Of a DNA stretch of 64,000 nucleotides, positions 8,133 to 16,701 are shown piece after piece; position 1 is the stretch's first letter, and each line of letters begins with the position of its first letter. The position numbers and the translations under genes were made by a program. This stretch comes from Micromonospora yangpuensis (GTDB lineage Bacteria > Actinomycetota > Actinomycetes > Mycobacteriales > Micromonosporaceae), in the NCBI RefSeq assembly GCF_900091615.1, contig NZ_FMIA01000002.1, forward strand, positions 1,674,001 to 1,738,000, given 5' to 3'. The notes beneath the pieces are model-generated. The model did not search any database. It was not told the origin of the DNA and saw only the letters and a list, made by a program, of their open reading frames with translations.

Positions 8133-8939
8133 TCAGCGGGGCGGCGAGACGTAGAGGCCGGTGCCGCAGCCGGTCTCGCCCGGCTCCAACCAGATCCGGT
8201 CGTACCCGGGGGAGACGATGTCGCCGTCGGGCTTCCGGACCATCAGCAGGCACTCCCGCTCGACGGGCACGCCGACCGCGGCGACGAGAGCCCCCTGGTG
8301 GACGACCGTGTCGACGGTGATGTGTTCGGCGGGAAACGCCTTGCGTACCCGCTCGGCGAGGGTGTCGGGGGTGGCCCCGCGCAATGCCGCGGTGAGCCGC
8401 TTCCGGCCGTCCTCGGGCAGGCGCGGCACCGGCGCGGCGCTGGGCACCGGCGGATCGGCGACCGCCGGACAGTCGATCTCGTCGTACGTCGCGTACGCGT
8501 TGAGCCGGAGCAGGTAGCGGTAGCAGCGGGTGGCCTGGCCGGCGGAGTTGCCCCGGTCGCTGTAGACGCTCCCCGACTCGGCCACCTCGACGACGATCCG
8601 GACGTCGATGGTGGCCTGCTCGCTGCCGGACGTGCGACCGGACCAGCTCAACGGCTGCCGGCGGGTGACGATGGTGCCGGCCGGCACCTCCTCGGCGATC
8701 TCGGTCGCGGCGATGTACTCCGCGTCGCGGATCCGGTTGCGGTAACCAAGATCGTCACCGAGCTGCTCCGCCTCGCTCGCCGCCGCCTCCCGGGCCACCG
8801 CGTCACCGTCGCGGCGGGACATCGCGCACCCGCTCACCGCCAGGCCGACCACGATCGCCACGGCGGCCAGGGCGGATCGGCGTACCCGGGTCGGTCCCGG
8901 CGGCTTCCGCGTCGGGACCGACGACTCAGACATCGACAT
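8133..8939 (-). CDS. Putative lipoprotein of unknown function
   Basis: About 268 aa. A basic start (TRKPPGPTRVRRSA) is followed by a hydrophobic segment ending in the lipobox AVSG-C, so the mature protein would be an acylated extracellular lipoprotein beginning with Cys. The rest is a soluble domain with ATIDVRIVVEVAESGSVY, CYRYLLRL and a second half (DTVVHQGALVAAVGVPVE, RECLLMVRKPDG). I recognise no family. It stands alone, with short gaps to both neighbours. The start could be either Met of MSMSE. Confidence 0.7.
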   Translation of the reverse strand: MSMSESSVPTRKPPGPTRVRRSALAAVAIVVGLAVSGCAMSRRDGDAVAREAAASEAEQLGDDLGYRNRIRDAEYIAATEIAEEVPAGTIVTRRQPLSWSGRTSGSEQATIDVRIVVEVAESGSVYSDRGNSAGQATRCYRYLLRLNAYATYDEIDCPAVADPPVPSAAPVPRLPEDGRKRLTAALRGATPDTLAERVRKAFPAEHITVDTVVHQGALVAAVGVPVERECLLMVRKPDGDIVSPGYDRIWLEPGETGCGTGLYVSPPR

Positions 8940-9005
8940 TCGTACCCCCGTTCACCGACCCACGGTAGCGCCTGGGTAGCCACTGTGGAGTCCCGGTCAG
9001 TCCTC

Positions 9006-9467
9006 TCATCCGTGGCGTTGAGCGCGCCAGAGCCGGGTGGCCGGGCCGAGGGCGCGGGGCCAGTTCTCGCCCCGGCGGGTCAACGAGCGCTCGTTGATCT
9101 CGAAGTCACCGACCAGCCGGCCCAGCTCGTCCAGCACGTCGGCCTCCCGGAACGGCTTGCAGGAGAAGATGTTGACGAATACCTGGCGCAGCCCGGGGTA
9201 GGTGTGGATCGCCGCGTGCGACTCGGCGAGGATCACCACCGCCGACTTGCCGGCCTGCTGTGGTGGCCCCTCCTCGGTGGCGACCAGCGGGCCGGCGATC
9301 ACCGTCATGCCGATCCGGGCGACCAGATCGAGCATGAAGGTGTGCAGGGCGTCGCCGTCGTCCAACGCGCGGGTGTCGGTCACCTCCGACAGCCGGAGGG
9401 TCAACTCGTCGCCGTAGTGGTCGTCGTGACGCAGCGCGGTGCGGTGGGCGAGGTAACGCTGACGCAT
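9006..9467 (-). CDS. S-adenosylmethionine decarboxylase (SpeD-like) proenzyme
   Basis: 153 aa. The signature AESHAAIHTYPGL is the self-cleavage/pyruvoyl region of bacterial class 1B AdoMetDC; the Ser in ESH becomes the pyruvoyl group. It is followed by VFVNIFSCKPF, where the Cys matches the conserved catalytic position. The enzyme makes decarboxylated AdoMet, the aminopropyl donor for spermidine-type polyamines. It begins behind GGAGGAG and lies 28 nt downstream of the GT1 gene, so the two are probably co-transcribed. No aminopropyltransferase gene (SpeE-like) is in the window, so the decarboxylated AdoMet may serve specialised metabolism. Confidence 0.85.
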   Translation of the reverse strand: MRQRYLAHRTALRHDDHYGDELTLRLSEVTDTRALDDGDALHTFMLDLVARIGMTVIAGPLVATEEGPPQQAGKSAVVILAESHAAIHTYPGLRQVFVNIFSCKPFREADVLDELGRLVGDFEINERSLTRRGENWPRALGPATRLWRAQRHG

Positions 9468-9495
9468 CGGGATCTCCTCCTCGTGGTTGCCGGTC

Positions 9496-10761
9496 TCAGC
9501 GGGCCAGGACGGCCAGCCGGCTCGGGGTGGCGGTCAGTTCCTGCATGATCTCGACGACCCGCGCCGCACCGCCCGTCGCCGACCCACCCGCCGTCAGACC
9601 GGCGGCCGTCGTCAGGCTGGCACCGGCCAGGCCGGCGCCGGCCGGGGTGACAGGGGCCGGGGTGGTGCGGGCCGCGCGGGCGGCGGCGGCCTGCCGGACC
9701 AGGTGCCGCAGCCGCTCCGGCCGCCAGTCGTCGGCGGCGCAGTTGGCGGCCAGCCCCTGCCGGGCCAGCATGTCGGCGAAGTACTCGCGCTCCGGGTCAC
9801 CACCGGCGAAGACGATCAGCGGTACGCCGGCACGCATCCCGCTGGCCAGGGTGCCCCGGCCGCCGTGGCAGATCAGCGCGCCGGCCCGGCCGAGCAGGTC
9901 ACGCAGCGGCAGCAACGGCCAGAGCTGCACGTTGCCGGCCGGCGACACCCTCGGCCCGGCCCCGTCGGAGCGGCCGGCGGCGATCAGCACGTCCACCGTC
10001 GTGCCCTCGAAGGCCGCCAGGCAGTGCCGGTGGTACCAGTCGGCGTCCATCGGTGGTCCGCTGGAGTAGGCAAGCACCCCGGTGTGTCCCGGCCGGGGCC
10101 AGTCCGGCGGGCCGGCGGCGAGACCCCGGTCCAGGGTGGTGGCGGTCAGCGGACCGAGGTACTCGCCGGTGCTGTGCAGGCCGACCAGCGGGTCCATCCG
10201 TGGGGTGAGCGGATAGACCAACCGGGTGCTCCAGTCGAAGAGGACCTCCGACAGCGACATCGCCTCCGGGTGTCGGGTGCGGCGCAGCGCGGGGCGGAAC
10301 GCCGCCAGCGCCCGGGTGTCCATCGGCTGCCAGCCGTCGCTGCCGCGACCGAAGGAGAGGTGGTCGGGCCAGGTCACCGGGGAGACCACCGGGATCCCGG
10401 CCAGCGCCCCGGCCACCACGGTGGTCAGGTCGTAGTCGTGGAAGAGCACCTGGACGTCGTACTCGCGGAACTGTCGCAGTTGGGCGGCGAGTACCGTCTC
10501 CACCAGGTCACGGTCGGCGTAGGCGGACCGGGACAACAGGTCGTCCAGGCGCAGCACCGGGTCGTCCGGGTACGCCGCCCGCGTCGGCCCGGGGATCGGC
10601 ACCGCCGGCACGCCCAACCGGTCGAGGATCGGCTGGAAGTGTGGCGCGGCGAACAGCACCGGGGTGTGACCCGCGTGCCGGACCGCCTCGTGCACGGCGA
10701 GCACCGTGGAGACCGAACCCAGTCCGTACGACCACACCCCGGGTACGAGACCGACCCGCAT
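9496..10761 (-). CDS. GT1-family (UGT/MGT-like) glycosyltransferase
   Basis: 421 aa. The N-terminal Rossmann domain starts MRVGLVPGVWSYGLGS. The C-terminal donor domain carries the GT-B signature ALICHGGRGTLASGMRAGVP, the HGGxGT nucleotide-sugar motif of antibiotic and UDP glycosyltransferases. It is cytosolic and transfers a sugar from an NDP-sugar to a small acceptor, unknown here. A long proline/alanine-rich stretch precedes the C-terminal helix. ATG 10761 lies behind GGGAGG. It is probably in operon with the AdoMetDC gene. It is divergent from the aldo/keto reductase; the 240-bp gap (10762-11001) must contain both promoters and shows no gene. Confidence 0.88.
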   Translation of the reverse strand: MRVGLVPGVWSYGLGSVSTVLAVHEAVRHAGHTPVLFAAPHFQPILDRLGVPAVPIPGPTRAAYPDDPVLRLDDLLSRSAYADRDLVETVLAAQLRQFREYDVQVLFHDYDLTTVVAGALAGIPVVSPVTWPDHLSFGRGSDGWQPMDTRALAAFRPALRRTRHPEAMSLSEVLFDWSTRLVYPLTPRMDPLVGLHSTGEYLGPLTATTLDRGLAAGPPDWPRPGHTGVLAYSSGPPMDADWYHRHCLAAFEGTTVDVLIAAGRSDGAGPRVSPAGNVQLWPLLPLRDLLGRAGALICHGGRGTLASGMRAGVPLIVFAGGDPEREYFADMLARQGLAANCAADDWRPERLRHLVRQAAAARAARTTPAPVTPAGAGLAGASLTTAAGLTAGGSATGGAARVVEIMQELTATPSRLAVLAR

Positions 10762-11001
10762 GACGGCCTCCCTTCGTCCGAAACGGCTTCCGACTTGGTG
10801 GCGAACGACTCGGTGTTGCCTGGCGAACGTATGGCCGGCCGGACGAGCCGGACAAGGTGGCGGGTCGTAGCCGTCGGCGGGAATGCACCCCAGGTCCCAT
10901 TCCGCATCAGCACAAGGTCGTAGATATTCGTCCGGGGCCCGTTTTCCACAGTCGTCGTCCCTATTCTGTGGCCGACGGATCCGCCCATCCTTGGAGGACT
11001 G

Positions 11002-11955
11002 ATGAGGCAACGTGAGCTTTCCGGTGGCCCGGGAATCCAGATCAGCCAGCTCTGCCTCGGCGCCATGTCGTTCGGCACCGAGATCGACGAGGAGACCTCG
11101 TTCGCGATCCTGGACCGGTTCGTCGAGGCCGGCGGCACCACGATCGACACCGCGAACTGCTACGCGTTCTGGGTGCCCGGTGGCTCCGGTGGGGAGAGCG
11201 AGACGGTGCTCGGCCGCTGGCTGGCCAGCCGGGGCGGCCGGGACGACCTGGTGCTGGCGTCGAAGGTCGGCTCCGGCCTGGCGGCCGACGGCGGGGCCGA
11301 GGGGCTCGGCGCGTCGGTCATCCGCGAGCAGCTCGCCGGGTCGCTGCGCCGGCTCGGCGTCGACCACCTGGACCTGTACTACGCGCACCGCGAGGACCGG
11401 CAGACCCCGGACGAGGAGACCCTGGCCACCTTCCACGAGGCGGTGACCGAGGGCAAGGTACGGGTGCTCGGGGCCAGCAACCACGCCGCCTGGCGGCTGG
11501 CCGAGACCCGGGCGTTGGCCTCGGCCCGGGGCTGGACCCCGTACACCGCCGTGCAGCAGCGCTACTCGTACCTGCTGCCCCGGCCGGCGACCGCGCTGCC
11601 CGAGGGTGGGCACGTGCACGCCAGCGACGAACTGCTGGACCTGGTACGCAGCCGCGACCTGACCATGTTCGCGTACAGCACCCTGCTCTGGGGCACCTAC
11701 ACCCGGGCGGACAAGCCGCTGCCGGAGCACTACGAGCACCCGGGCACCGAGCGGCGGCTGCGGGTGCTGGGCGAGGTGGCCGCCGAGCTGGCCGCCACCC
11801 CTAACCAGGTGGTGCTGAGCTGGCTGATGGGCGGTGAGCCGTCGATCGTGCCAGTCGTCGGGGTCAGCTCGGTGGCGCAGCTGGACGAGTGCCTCGCGGC
11901 GACCGACCTGAAGCTGCCGACCGAGCTGCGCCAGCGCCTCGACGAGGCGGTCTGA
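11002..11955 (+). CDS. Aldo/keto reductase
   Basis: 317 aa TIM-barrel oxidoreductase. LCLGAMSFGTE and GGTTIDTANCYAFW contain the catalytic Asp and Tyr, LVLASKVGSG gives the catalytic Lys, and LDLYYAHRED gives the His-bearing strand. NADPH-binding GVSSVAQLDECL lies near the C-terminus. It reduces carbonyls of sugars or small metabolites in the cytosol. It follows TTGGAGGA with normal spacing. Beside a GT1 gene it could act in deoxysugar or natural-product tailoring, but a housekeeping role is equally possible. Confidence 0.9.
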   Translation: MRQRELSGGPGIQISQLCLGAMSFGTEIDEETSFAILDRFVEAGGTTIDTANCYAFWVPGGSGGESETVLGRWLASRGGRDDLVLASKVGSGLAADGGAEGLGASVIREQLAGSLRRLGVDHLDLYYAHREDRQTPDEETLATFHEAVTEGKVRVLGASNHAAWRLAETRALASARGWTPYTAVQQRYSYLLPRPATALPEGGHVHASDELLDLVRSRDLTMFAYSTLLWGTYTRADKPLPEHYEHPGTERRLRVLGEVAAELAATPNQVVLSWLMGGEPSIVPVVGVSSVAQLDECLAATDLKLPTELRQRLDEAV

Positions 11956-11971
11956 GCGGAGACCCGGACCG

Positions 11972-12009
11972 CTACGGGCAGGGGACGCGATCGCGTCCCC
12001 TGCCCGTAG
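11972..12009. terminator. Perfect 38-bp palindromic bidirectional terminator
   Basis: CTACGGGCAGGGGACGCGA is followed immediately by its exact complement. It lies 17 nt after the aldo/keto reductase stop, between convergent genes. The hairpin would be very stable on either strand. Confidence 0.8.
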
Positions 12010-12019
12010 TCGTGGCCGA

Positions 12020-12135
12020 CCGACCGCACCCCGGCACCCCGCTCCGGCGAGGAGCAGGGCCGACCGACCGCACCCCGGGACCCCGCTGGCCGGCCGACCG
12101 CATGCCGGTACCCCGCTCCGGGGCGGAGCGGGGCG
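12020..12135. terminator. Degenerate GC-rich tandem repeat ending in a hairpin
   Basis: Three degenerate copies of a unit beginning GCCGACCG followed by CACCCCGG-type sequence run from about 12020. The last ends in a hairpin, CCCCGCTCCG-GGG-CGGAGCGGGG (12111-12133), just beyond the stop of the minus-strand EEP gene at 12153. The hairpin probably terminates that operon. Confidence 0.6.
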
Positions 12136-12152
12136 ACCGGTCGTACCCGGGG

Positions 12153-13463
12153 TCAGCCGTCCTGCCCGACCGAGACGGTCAGCAGTTGGCCGCGGTGGTC
12201 GGACATGCCGTCGGCCGGGACCATCCGGTAGTCGTGGGTGCGGGCCGGGCCGTCGGTGAAGGCCCAGTCCAGCCGCCACTTCGGGGCGTCGCCGTCCGGC
12301 CAGGAGACCGGGTACGGCGTGTCGCTGGCCCGCGCCGCGTCGGTGACCTGGGCGGCCAGCTCGCGTAGCTCGCCCATCGCGCTGGTGGCGTTGAAGTCAC
12401 CGGCGATCAGCCGGCCGTGCGGGTTGGCCGCCAGGTCGGCCCGCAGCGCACGGTAGTGGGCCTGCCGGCGGTCCTGCTGGGCCCGCATGAACTCGGTGAA
12501 CTCGGCCGAGGTCGGGTCCATCGAGATGTCCAGCTGCACCGGCACGTGCACGTTGTAGACCGAGAGCACCCGACCGTCGACGGTCAGGTCGGTGCGGAGC
12601 ACCTTGTGCCGGTAGTAGTCGTCGAAGTCGGAGTTGGCCGGTACGCCGTGGCGTGCCGGGTCGGTCAGGTACGGCCAGCCATCGAGGAGCCGGGTCGACC
12701 GGATCGGCATCCGGGACATGGTGAGCAGCTCGCCGGTGGCCACCACCTGGTAGTCGGGGAACCGTCGGCGCAGCTCGGCGAGGTGGTCGACGCGGACCGG
12801 GCGGTGTCCGGCCAGGTCCCAGCCGACGTACTCGCTGAGCAGGTAGACGTCGGCCCGCTGGGCGGCCAGGTAGTCGTAGAACCGTTGCGGGTCGTCCCCG
12901 TCGGACCAGTACTCGGTGTTCCAGGCGAAGACCCGTACCGCCCCCGGTGGGGCCGGGGTGGCACCGCCCACCCCGGGCAGTGCGGCCGGGTTCAGCCCGG
13001 CCAGGTCCAGGCCGACGACCACCAGGCAGACCGCGACGGCGGCCAGCCGGCCGCGGACCGGGCGGGCCAGCGGGGCGAGCAGCAGCAGCAACGCCGGCAC
13101 GGCGGCGAAGACCAGCGGTGGGGCCAGTTCGACCGGCCGCCACCACCAGTAGCCGCCGGTCAGCAGCAGGAAGGCGGCCAGGAACCCGGCCCAGGCGGCG
13201 GCCAGGCCGACCAGCAACCGGGTCCGGCGCGGCCACCGGTTACGCCGTGTCCCTCCGCTGCCCCGCCGGCCCGGCTGCGGGTCCTGCTCGGACGCTCGGG
13301 TCGGGTCGGTCGCTCGGGTCGGTTCGGACGGGCGGGTCGGTTCGGTCGGGCGGGCCTGGTCGGTCGGGTAGGTGAGGTCGGTGGTCGGGTGGTCGGTGGG
13401 GACCCCGGGGGTCCCCGGCGCGGTGGTGACCGCGCCGGGGACGGGGTCGAGCAGGAGGCTCAT
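12153..13463 (-). CDS. Membrane-anchored endonuclease/exonuclease/phosphatase (EEP) family protein
   Basis: 436 aa. A disordered N-terminus with a repeated Pro-Thr-Arg/Glu pattern (residues about 25-75) precedes three transmembrane segments (LLVGLAAAWAGFLAAFLLLT; PLVFAAVPALLLLLAPLA; LAAVAVCLVVVGLDLAGL). An extracytoplasmic EEP domain follows with VFAWNTEYWSDG, VYLLSEYVGWD, VYNVHVPVQ, LIAGDFNATSAM and the terminal DWAFTDG...MSDHRGQL, the metal-binding N, E, D-x-N and SDH residues of the fold. EEP enzymes cleave phosphodiesters. Its start overlaps the GT2 stop by 4 nt, making it the last gene of the polyprenyl-glycan operon. It may act on a lipid-phosphate or glycosyl-phosphate outside the membrane. 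Confidence 0.85.
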   Translation of the reverse strand: MSLLLDPVPGAVTTAPGTPGVPTDHPTTDLTYPTDQARPTEPTRPSEPTRATDPTRASEQDPQPGRRGSGGTRRNRWPRRTRLLVGLAAAWAGFLAAFLLLTGGYWWWRPVELAPPLVFAAVPALLLLLAPLARPVRGRLAAVAVCLVVVGLDLAGLNPAALPGVGGATPAPPGAVRVFAWNTEYWSDGDDPQRFYDYLAAQRADVYLLSEYVGWDLAGHRPVRVDHLAELRRRFPDYQVVATGELLTMSRMPIRSTRLLDGWPYLTDPARHGVPANSDFDDYYRHKVLRTDLTVDGRVLSVYNVHVPVQLDISMDPTSAEFTEFMRAQQDRRQAHYRALRADLAANPHGRLIAGDFNATSAMGELRELAAQVTDAARASDTPYPVSWPDGDAPKWRLDWAFTDGPARTHDYRMVPADGMSDHRGQLLTVSVGQDG

Positions 13464-14516
13464 GCCGCCGCTCCGACCATGGTGGTGGCCGGCGTGCCCT
13501 CGCCCGACCAGTCGGCGTCGTACAGGTTCCGGAAGTCACGCGACAGCAGCCACTGGGCGGCGCCCACCGCGATGCCGGCGGCGATCGCCACGTTGGTCAG
13601 GAACACCACGCCGGTGAAGACGGTCAGGAACGGCACGCCCCGGTTGCGCCACACGTGCCGGTACATGTCGGTGTCGGCCGAGAGCGACACCCCGAACAGC
13701 ACCGCGGTCAGCAGCAGCCACGCCGGGTGCAGCACGGCCAGCGGCAGACTGGCCAGCGCCCCGAGGGCGGCCACCGTGCCGAAGGAGCGGGCCGGGCTCT
13801 CGAAACCCTTGGCGAACCTACGCCGGCGGGCGAAGAGCGGCACCCGCAGCCGGGCCCGGCGGTACAGCTTGCGCAGCAGCGGCAGCAGTTCGTGGTCGTC
13901 GTCGTGCCAGCCGCGTACCTGGTCGGTGACCATGATCTGGTAGCGGGCGGACATCCGCTCGCCGTAGTCGACCTCCTCGGTCTGGCGCAGCCGGGGGTTG
14001 AACGGGCCGACCTCGTCGAAGACCCGGCGGGGGATCGCGGTCAGCGAGGAGAACAGGAAACTCACCTCGCCCAGCGAGGTCATCCGCCAGCAGTACGCCT
14101 GCTGCACCCGGCACTCCTCGACGATGCTGTCCCGGATCAGCGGCTCCTCCTCGTAGATGCCGCAGACCGCGCCGTACTCGGGGTGGGCGGCCAACTCGGC
14201 GACGGCCTTGGCGACCGCGTCGGGGCGCAGCGCCACGTCCGAGTCGACGAAGAAGAGGATCTCGCCGTTGGCGGCGGCCGCCCCGGTGTTGCGGGCCACC
14301 GCGACCCCGCTGTTGCGGGGTGTCTGGAGCACGGTCACGTCGCGCCGGCGGGCGCGGGCCAGCGAGTCGTCGGTGCTGTGGTCGTCGACCACGATCACCT
14401 CCAACGGCTGGTACGTCTGGGCGAGGGCGGCGTCGACGCACTTGCCGATCGAGTTGGCGTAGTTGTAGTTCGGAATGATCACCGAGACCAGCGGGTTGGT
14501 GGTCGGGGTCGTCATC
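13460..14516 (-). CDS. Membrane-anchored GT2 glycosyltransferase
   Basis: About 351 aa. The GT-A domain has VSVIIPNYNYANSIGKCVDA, EVIVVDDHSTDDS, NTGAAAANGEILFFVDSDV (DSD metal motif) and an acceptor-side DYGERM. The C-terminal third holds several hydrophobic segments (FGTVAALGALASLPLAVLHP; LTAVLFGVSLS; FLTVFTGVVFLTNVAIAAGI). It resembles the GT2 at 19221-20231 throughout, including the NYNY start and the DSDVALRPDA stretch, so the two are paralogues. The substrate is probably a polyprenyl-phosphate or lipid-linked sugar. It sits downstream of the UbiA gene after an 85-nt gap and overlaps the EEP gene. Confidence 0.88.
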
Positions 14517-14601
14517 GCGGAGTTCTCCTCATCAACGAGCGGGTAAGGGACCGGGGTGGGGGACCGGGCCGCCGGCGGGGCGACCCGGTCCGGGCCACCG
14601 G

Positions 14602-15627
14602 TCAGGGAACGAGATCGAGTACGGCCGGGTACTGGCTGACCAGCAGGGTGCCGCCGAGCAGTACGCCCCAGAGCAGCGAGTTGACGAGCATGGCCCGGTC
14701 CCGCAGCAGCACCCGGGTCGGTTCGCCGCCGTCGCCGTCGACCACGACGACCTGGAGGTAGCGGGCCATCGCGAACATCGCGAACGGCATCGAGCCGACC
14801 AGCGCCAACGCCTGGTACGGGGTGGGAACGGTGGCCTGCACGTGGCCGAGGAACCCGCTGACGGTCACCGCGGCGCAGAGCACGATCAGCAGATCGAGGT
14901 ACTGCACCGAGTAGCCGGCCAGCGCGGGCCGGTGGGAGCTGCCACCGACGGCCATCTCGTGTCGCCGCTTGCCCAGGATGAGCAGCAGGCAGAGGGCGAA
15001 CACGGAGATCAGCAGCCAGCTGGAGACGGCCACCTGAGCGGCCAGGTACCCCTGCGTGATGCGCAGCAGGAACCCGCCGGCGACCACCAGCACGTCCAGC
15101 AGGGGCACGTGCTTCAGGCCCCGGCTGTAGGCCACGTTGAGCGCCAGGTACACCGCCAACGGCCACCACGGGAACGCCGGCCCGAAGGACACCGCCGCGA
15201 CCAGCGCGACGCCGATCAGACCACCGAAGGTGTACGCCGCCGGCACGCTCACCCGGCCGGAGGCGACCGGCCGGTGCCGTTTGGTGGGGTGGGCCCGGTC
15301 GCGGTGCCGGTCGTAGACGTCGTTCCAGACGTACACCAGGGCGCTGACCATGATGAACAGCAGCACCGCCCAGGCCACCCGGCCGAGCAGGTCGAGGCCG
15401 AGCCGGGGGCTGTCGATCAGCACCAGCGGCACCACCAGCAGGTTCTTCGCCCACTGGTGCGGCCGGATCAGGGTGACCAGGTCGCGCAGCGGCGTCCGGT
15501 CGGTGGTCGCGCCGGTGACCGCGGTGCGGGCGGCGGTGGCTCCGGTGACACCGACGGCACCGGTACGGCTGACGGGGTTGGTCAGGGTGGACCCGCCGAG
15601 GGTGGGCGGATCGACGAGGACAGTCAC
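14602..15627 (-). CDS. UbiA-family prenyltransferase, decaprenyl-phosphate phosphoribosyltransferase-like
   Basis: 341 aa integral membrane protein. After a roughly 45-residue soluble head it reads LVTLIRPHQWAKNLLV, then NDVYDRHRDRAHPTKRHRPV, the first Asp-rich NDxxDxxxD motif. About eight hydrophobic helices and a late R-D segment follow. RPHQWAKN plus NDxxDxxxD is typical of DPPR-synthase-type UbiA proteins, which attach 5-phosphoribosyl to polyprenyl phosphate for arabinan synthesis. Here it lies between an SDR epimerase and a GT2, consistent with polyprenyl-phospho-sugar formation. Mycobacterial arabinan partners (DprE1, arabinosyltransferases) are not visible, so the sugar is unknown. 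Confidence 0.85.
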   Translation of the reverse strand: MTVLVDPPTLGGSTLTNPVSRTGAVGVTGATAARTAVTGATTDRTPLRDLVTLIRPHQWAKNLLVVPLVLIDSPRLGLDLLGRVAWAVLLFIMVSALVYVWNDVYDRHRDRAHPTKRHRPVASGRVSVPAAYTFGGLIGVALVAAVSFGPAFPWWPLAVYLALNVAYSRGLKHVPLLDVLVVAGGFLLRITQGYLAAQVAVSSWLLISVFALCLLLILGKRRHEMAVGGSSHRPALAGYSVQYLDLLIVLCAAVTVSGFLGHVQATVPTPYQALALVGSMPFAMFAMARYLQVVVVDGDGGEPTRVLLRDRAMLVNSLLWGVLLGGTLLVSQYPAVLDLVP

Positions 15628-15648
15628 GGTCTACCTCCGGGTGCCGGG

Positions 15649-16701
15649 TCAGAAGACGGCCTTGGCCAGTCCGAGAGCGCCCTGCTTCCAGGGGTCCCGG
15701 CTGGTCCGGCCGGCCGAGGTCGGTGCGGCGGTGCGGTGGCTGCTCTGCCACCAGCGGTAGGTGCGCAGGATGGCGTCCTGATTGGACAGTCGAGGCGTCC
15801 AGCCGAGCACGTCGCGGGCCTTCTCCACGCTCACGTACGAGTCGGCCAGCAGCTTGTGGATCAGCCGCCCGTACACCGGCGAGAGCTTCAGCCGTTGCAG
15901 CAGCTCCAGGGCGGCGACGGCGGGCCGGGCCGGTACGGAGACCACCCGTTTGCCGTGGCCGGCGGCGTCCAGCACCGCCTGGAAGTCCTCCCGGATGGTG
16001 CCGAACCGGTCTGCGGCGATGTTGAACGTGTCGTTGGCGACGGTGTCCGGCGCGCGCAGCACGGTGCGTACCGCGTCCACCAGGTCGTCGATGGCCAGCA
16101 TCTGGATCCGGACGTCGCCCCGGCCCAGCACCGGGAAGTTGCGGCCCTCCTCGGCCCACTCGAACAGCATCGAGAAGAGCCCCATCCGGCCGGGACCGAG
16201 GAACGTCTTCGGCCGCAGCATCGGCACCAGCAGCCCACGCTCGCGGAACCGCTCGGCCACCTCCTCCGCGCCCGCCTTGGCCCGGCTGTACGGGTCGACC
16301 GGCTCGCGCGGGTACCGCTCGGTGGTCGGGACCACCTTCGGCAGCCCGTACACCGCGGTCGAGGAGACGTGCACGACCCGTTCTGCGCCGGCGCGTTCGG
16401 CGGCGGCCAGCACCGTCTCGGTGCCGCCGACGATGATCGAGCGGATCTCGTCCTCGGGGTAGCTGGGCAGGGCCGCGGCGGTGTGCACCACCGCGTCCGC
16501 GCCGGCCACGGCGGCGCCCACCCCGGCGGTGTCCCGCACGTCGGCGACCAGGTAGTCGACGCCGGGTACCGGCTCGATCGGCTGCCGCACGTCCAGGCTG
16601 CGCACCCGCCAGCCGTCGTCGGCCAGGGCCTGGACCAGGTGCCCGCCCAGCATTCCGCTGCCGCCGGTCACCACCACCGTCTTGGCACTCACGTTGTTCA
16701 C
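15649..16701 (-). CDS. NAD-dependent epimerase/dehydratase (extended SDR)
   Basis: About 350 aa. Rossmann motif TVVVTGGSGMLGGHLVQAL (TGGxGxxG), DVRDTAGVGAAVAGADAVVH, active-site VSSTAVYGL and the YSRAKAGAEE YxxxK pair. It resembles sugar-nucleotide and sterol-type SDRs; the C-terminal substrate half is typical. It probably epimerises or oxidises a nucleotide or lipid-linked sugar in the cytosol. GTG 16701 overlaps the aminotransferase stop as GTGA, implying coupled translation, so sugar oxidation followed by transamination is a plausible joint function. Confidence 0.87.
   Translation of the reverse strand: MNNVSAKTVVVTGGSGMLGGHLVQALADDGWRVRSLDVRQPIEPVPGVDYLVADVRDTAGVGAAVAGADAVVHTAAALPSYPEDEIRSIIVGGTETVLAAAERAGAERVVHVSSTAVYGLPKVVPTTERYPREPVDPYSRAKAGAEEVAERFRERGLLVPMLRPKTFLGPGRMGLFSMLFEWAEEGRNFPVLGRGDVRIQMLAIDDLVDAVRTVLRAPDTVANDTFNIAADRFGTIREDFQAVLDAAGHGKRVVSVPARPAVAALELLQRLKLSPVYGRLIHKLLADSYVSVEKARDVLGWTPRLSNQDAILRTYRWWQSSHRTAAPTSAGRTSRDPWKQGALGLAKAVF

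Noticed and set aside
11972..12009. The 38-bp palindrome as an operator or replication site
   Set aside because: It lies 17 nt after a stop between convergent genes, where a terminator is expected.
9496..12279. A 927-codon minus frame covering the glycosyltransferase and the aldo/keto reductase region
   Set aside because: Only the part below 10761 is protein-like (GT1). The upstream extension is antisense to the aldo/keto reductase gene with no homology.
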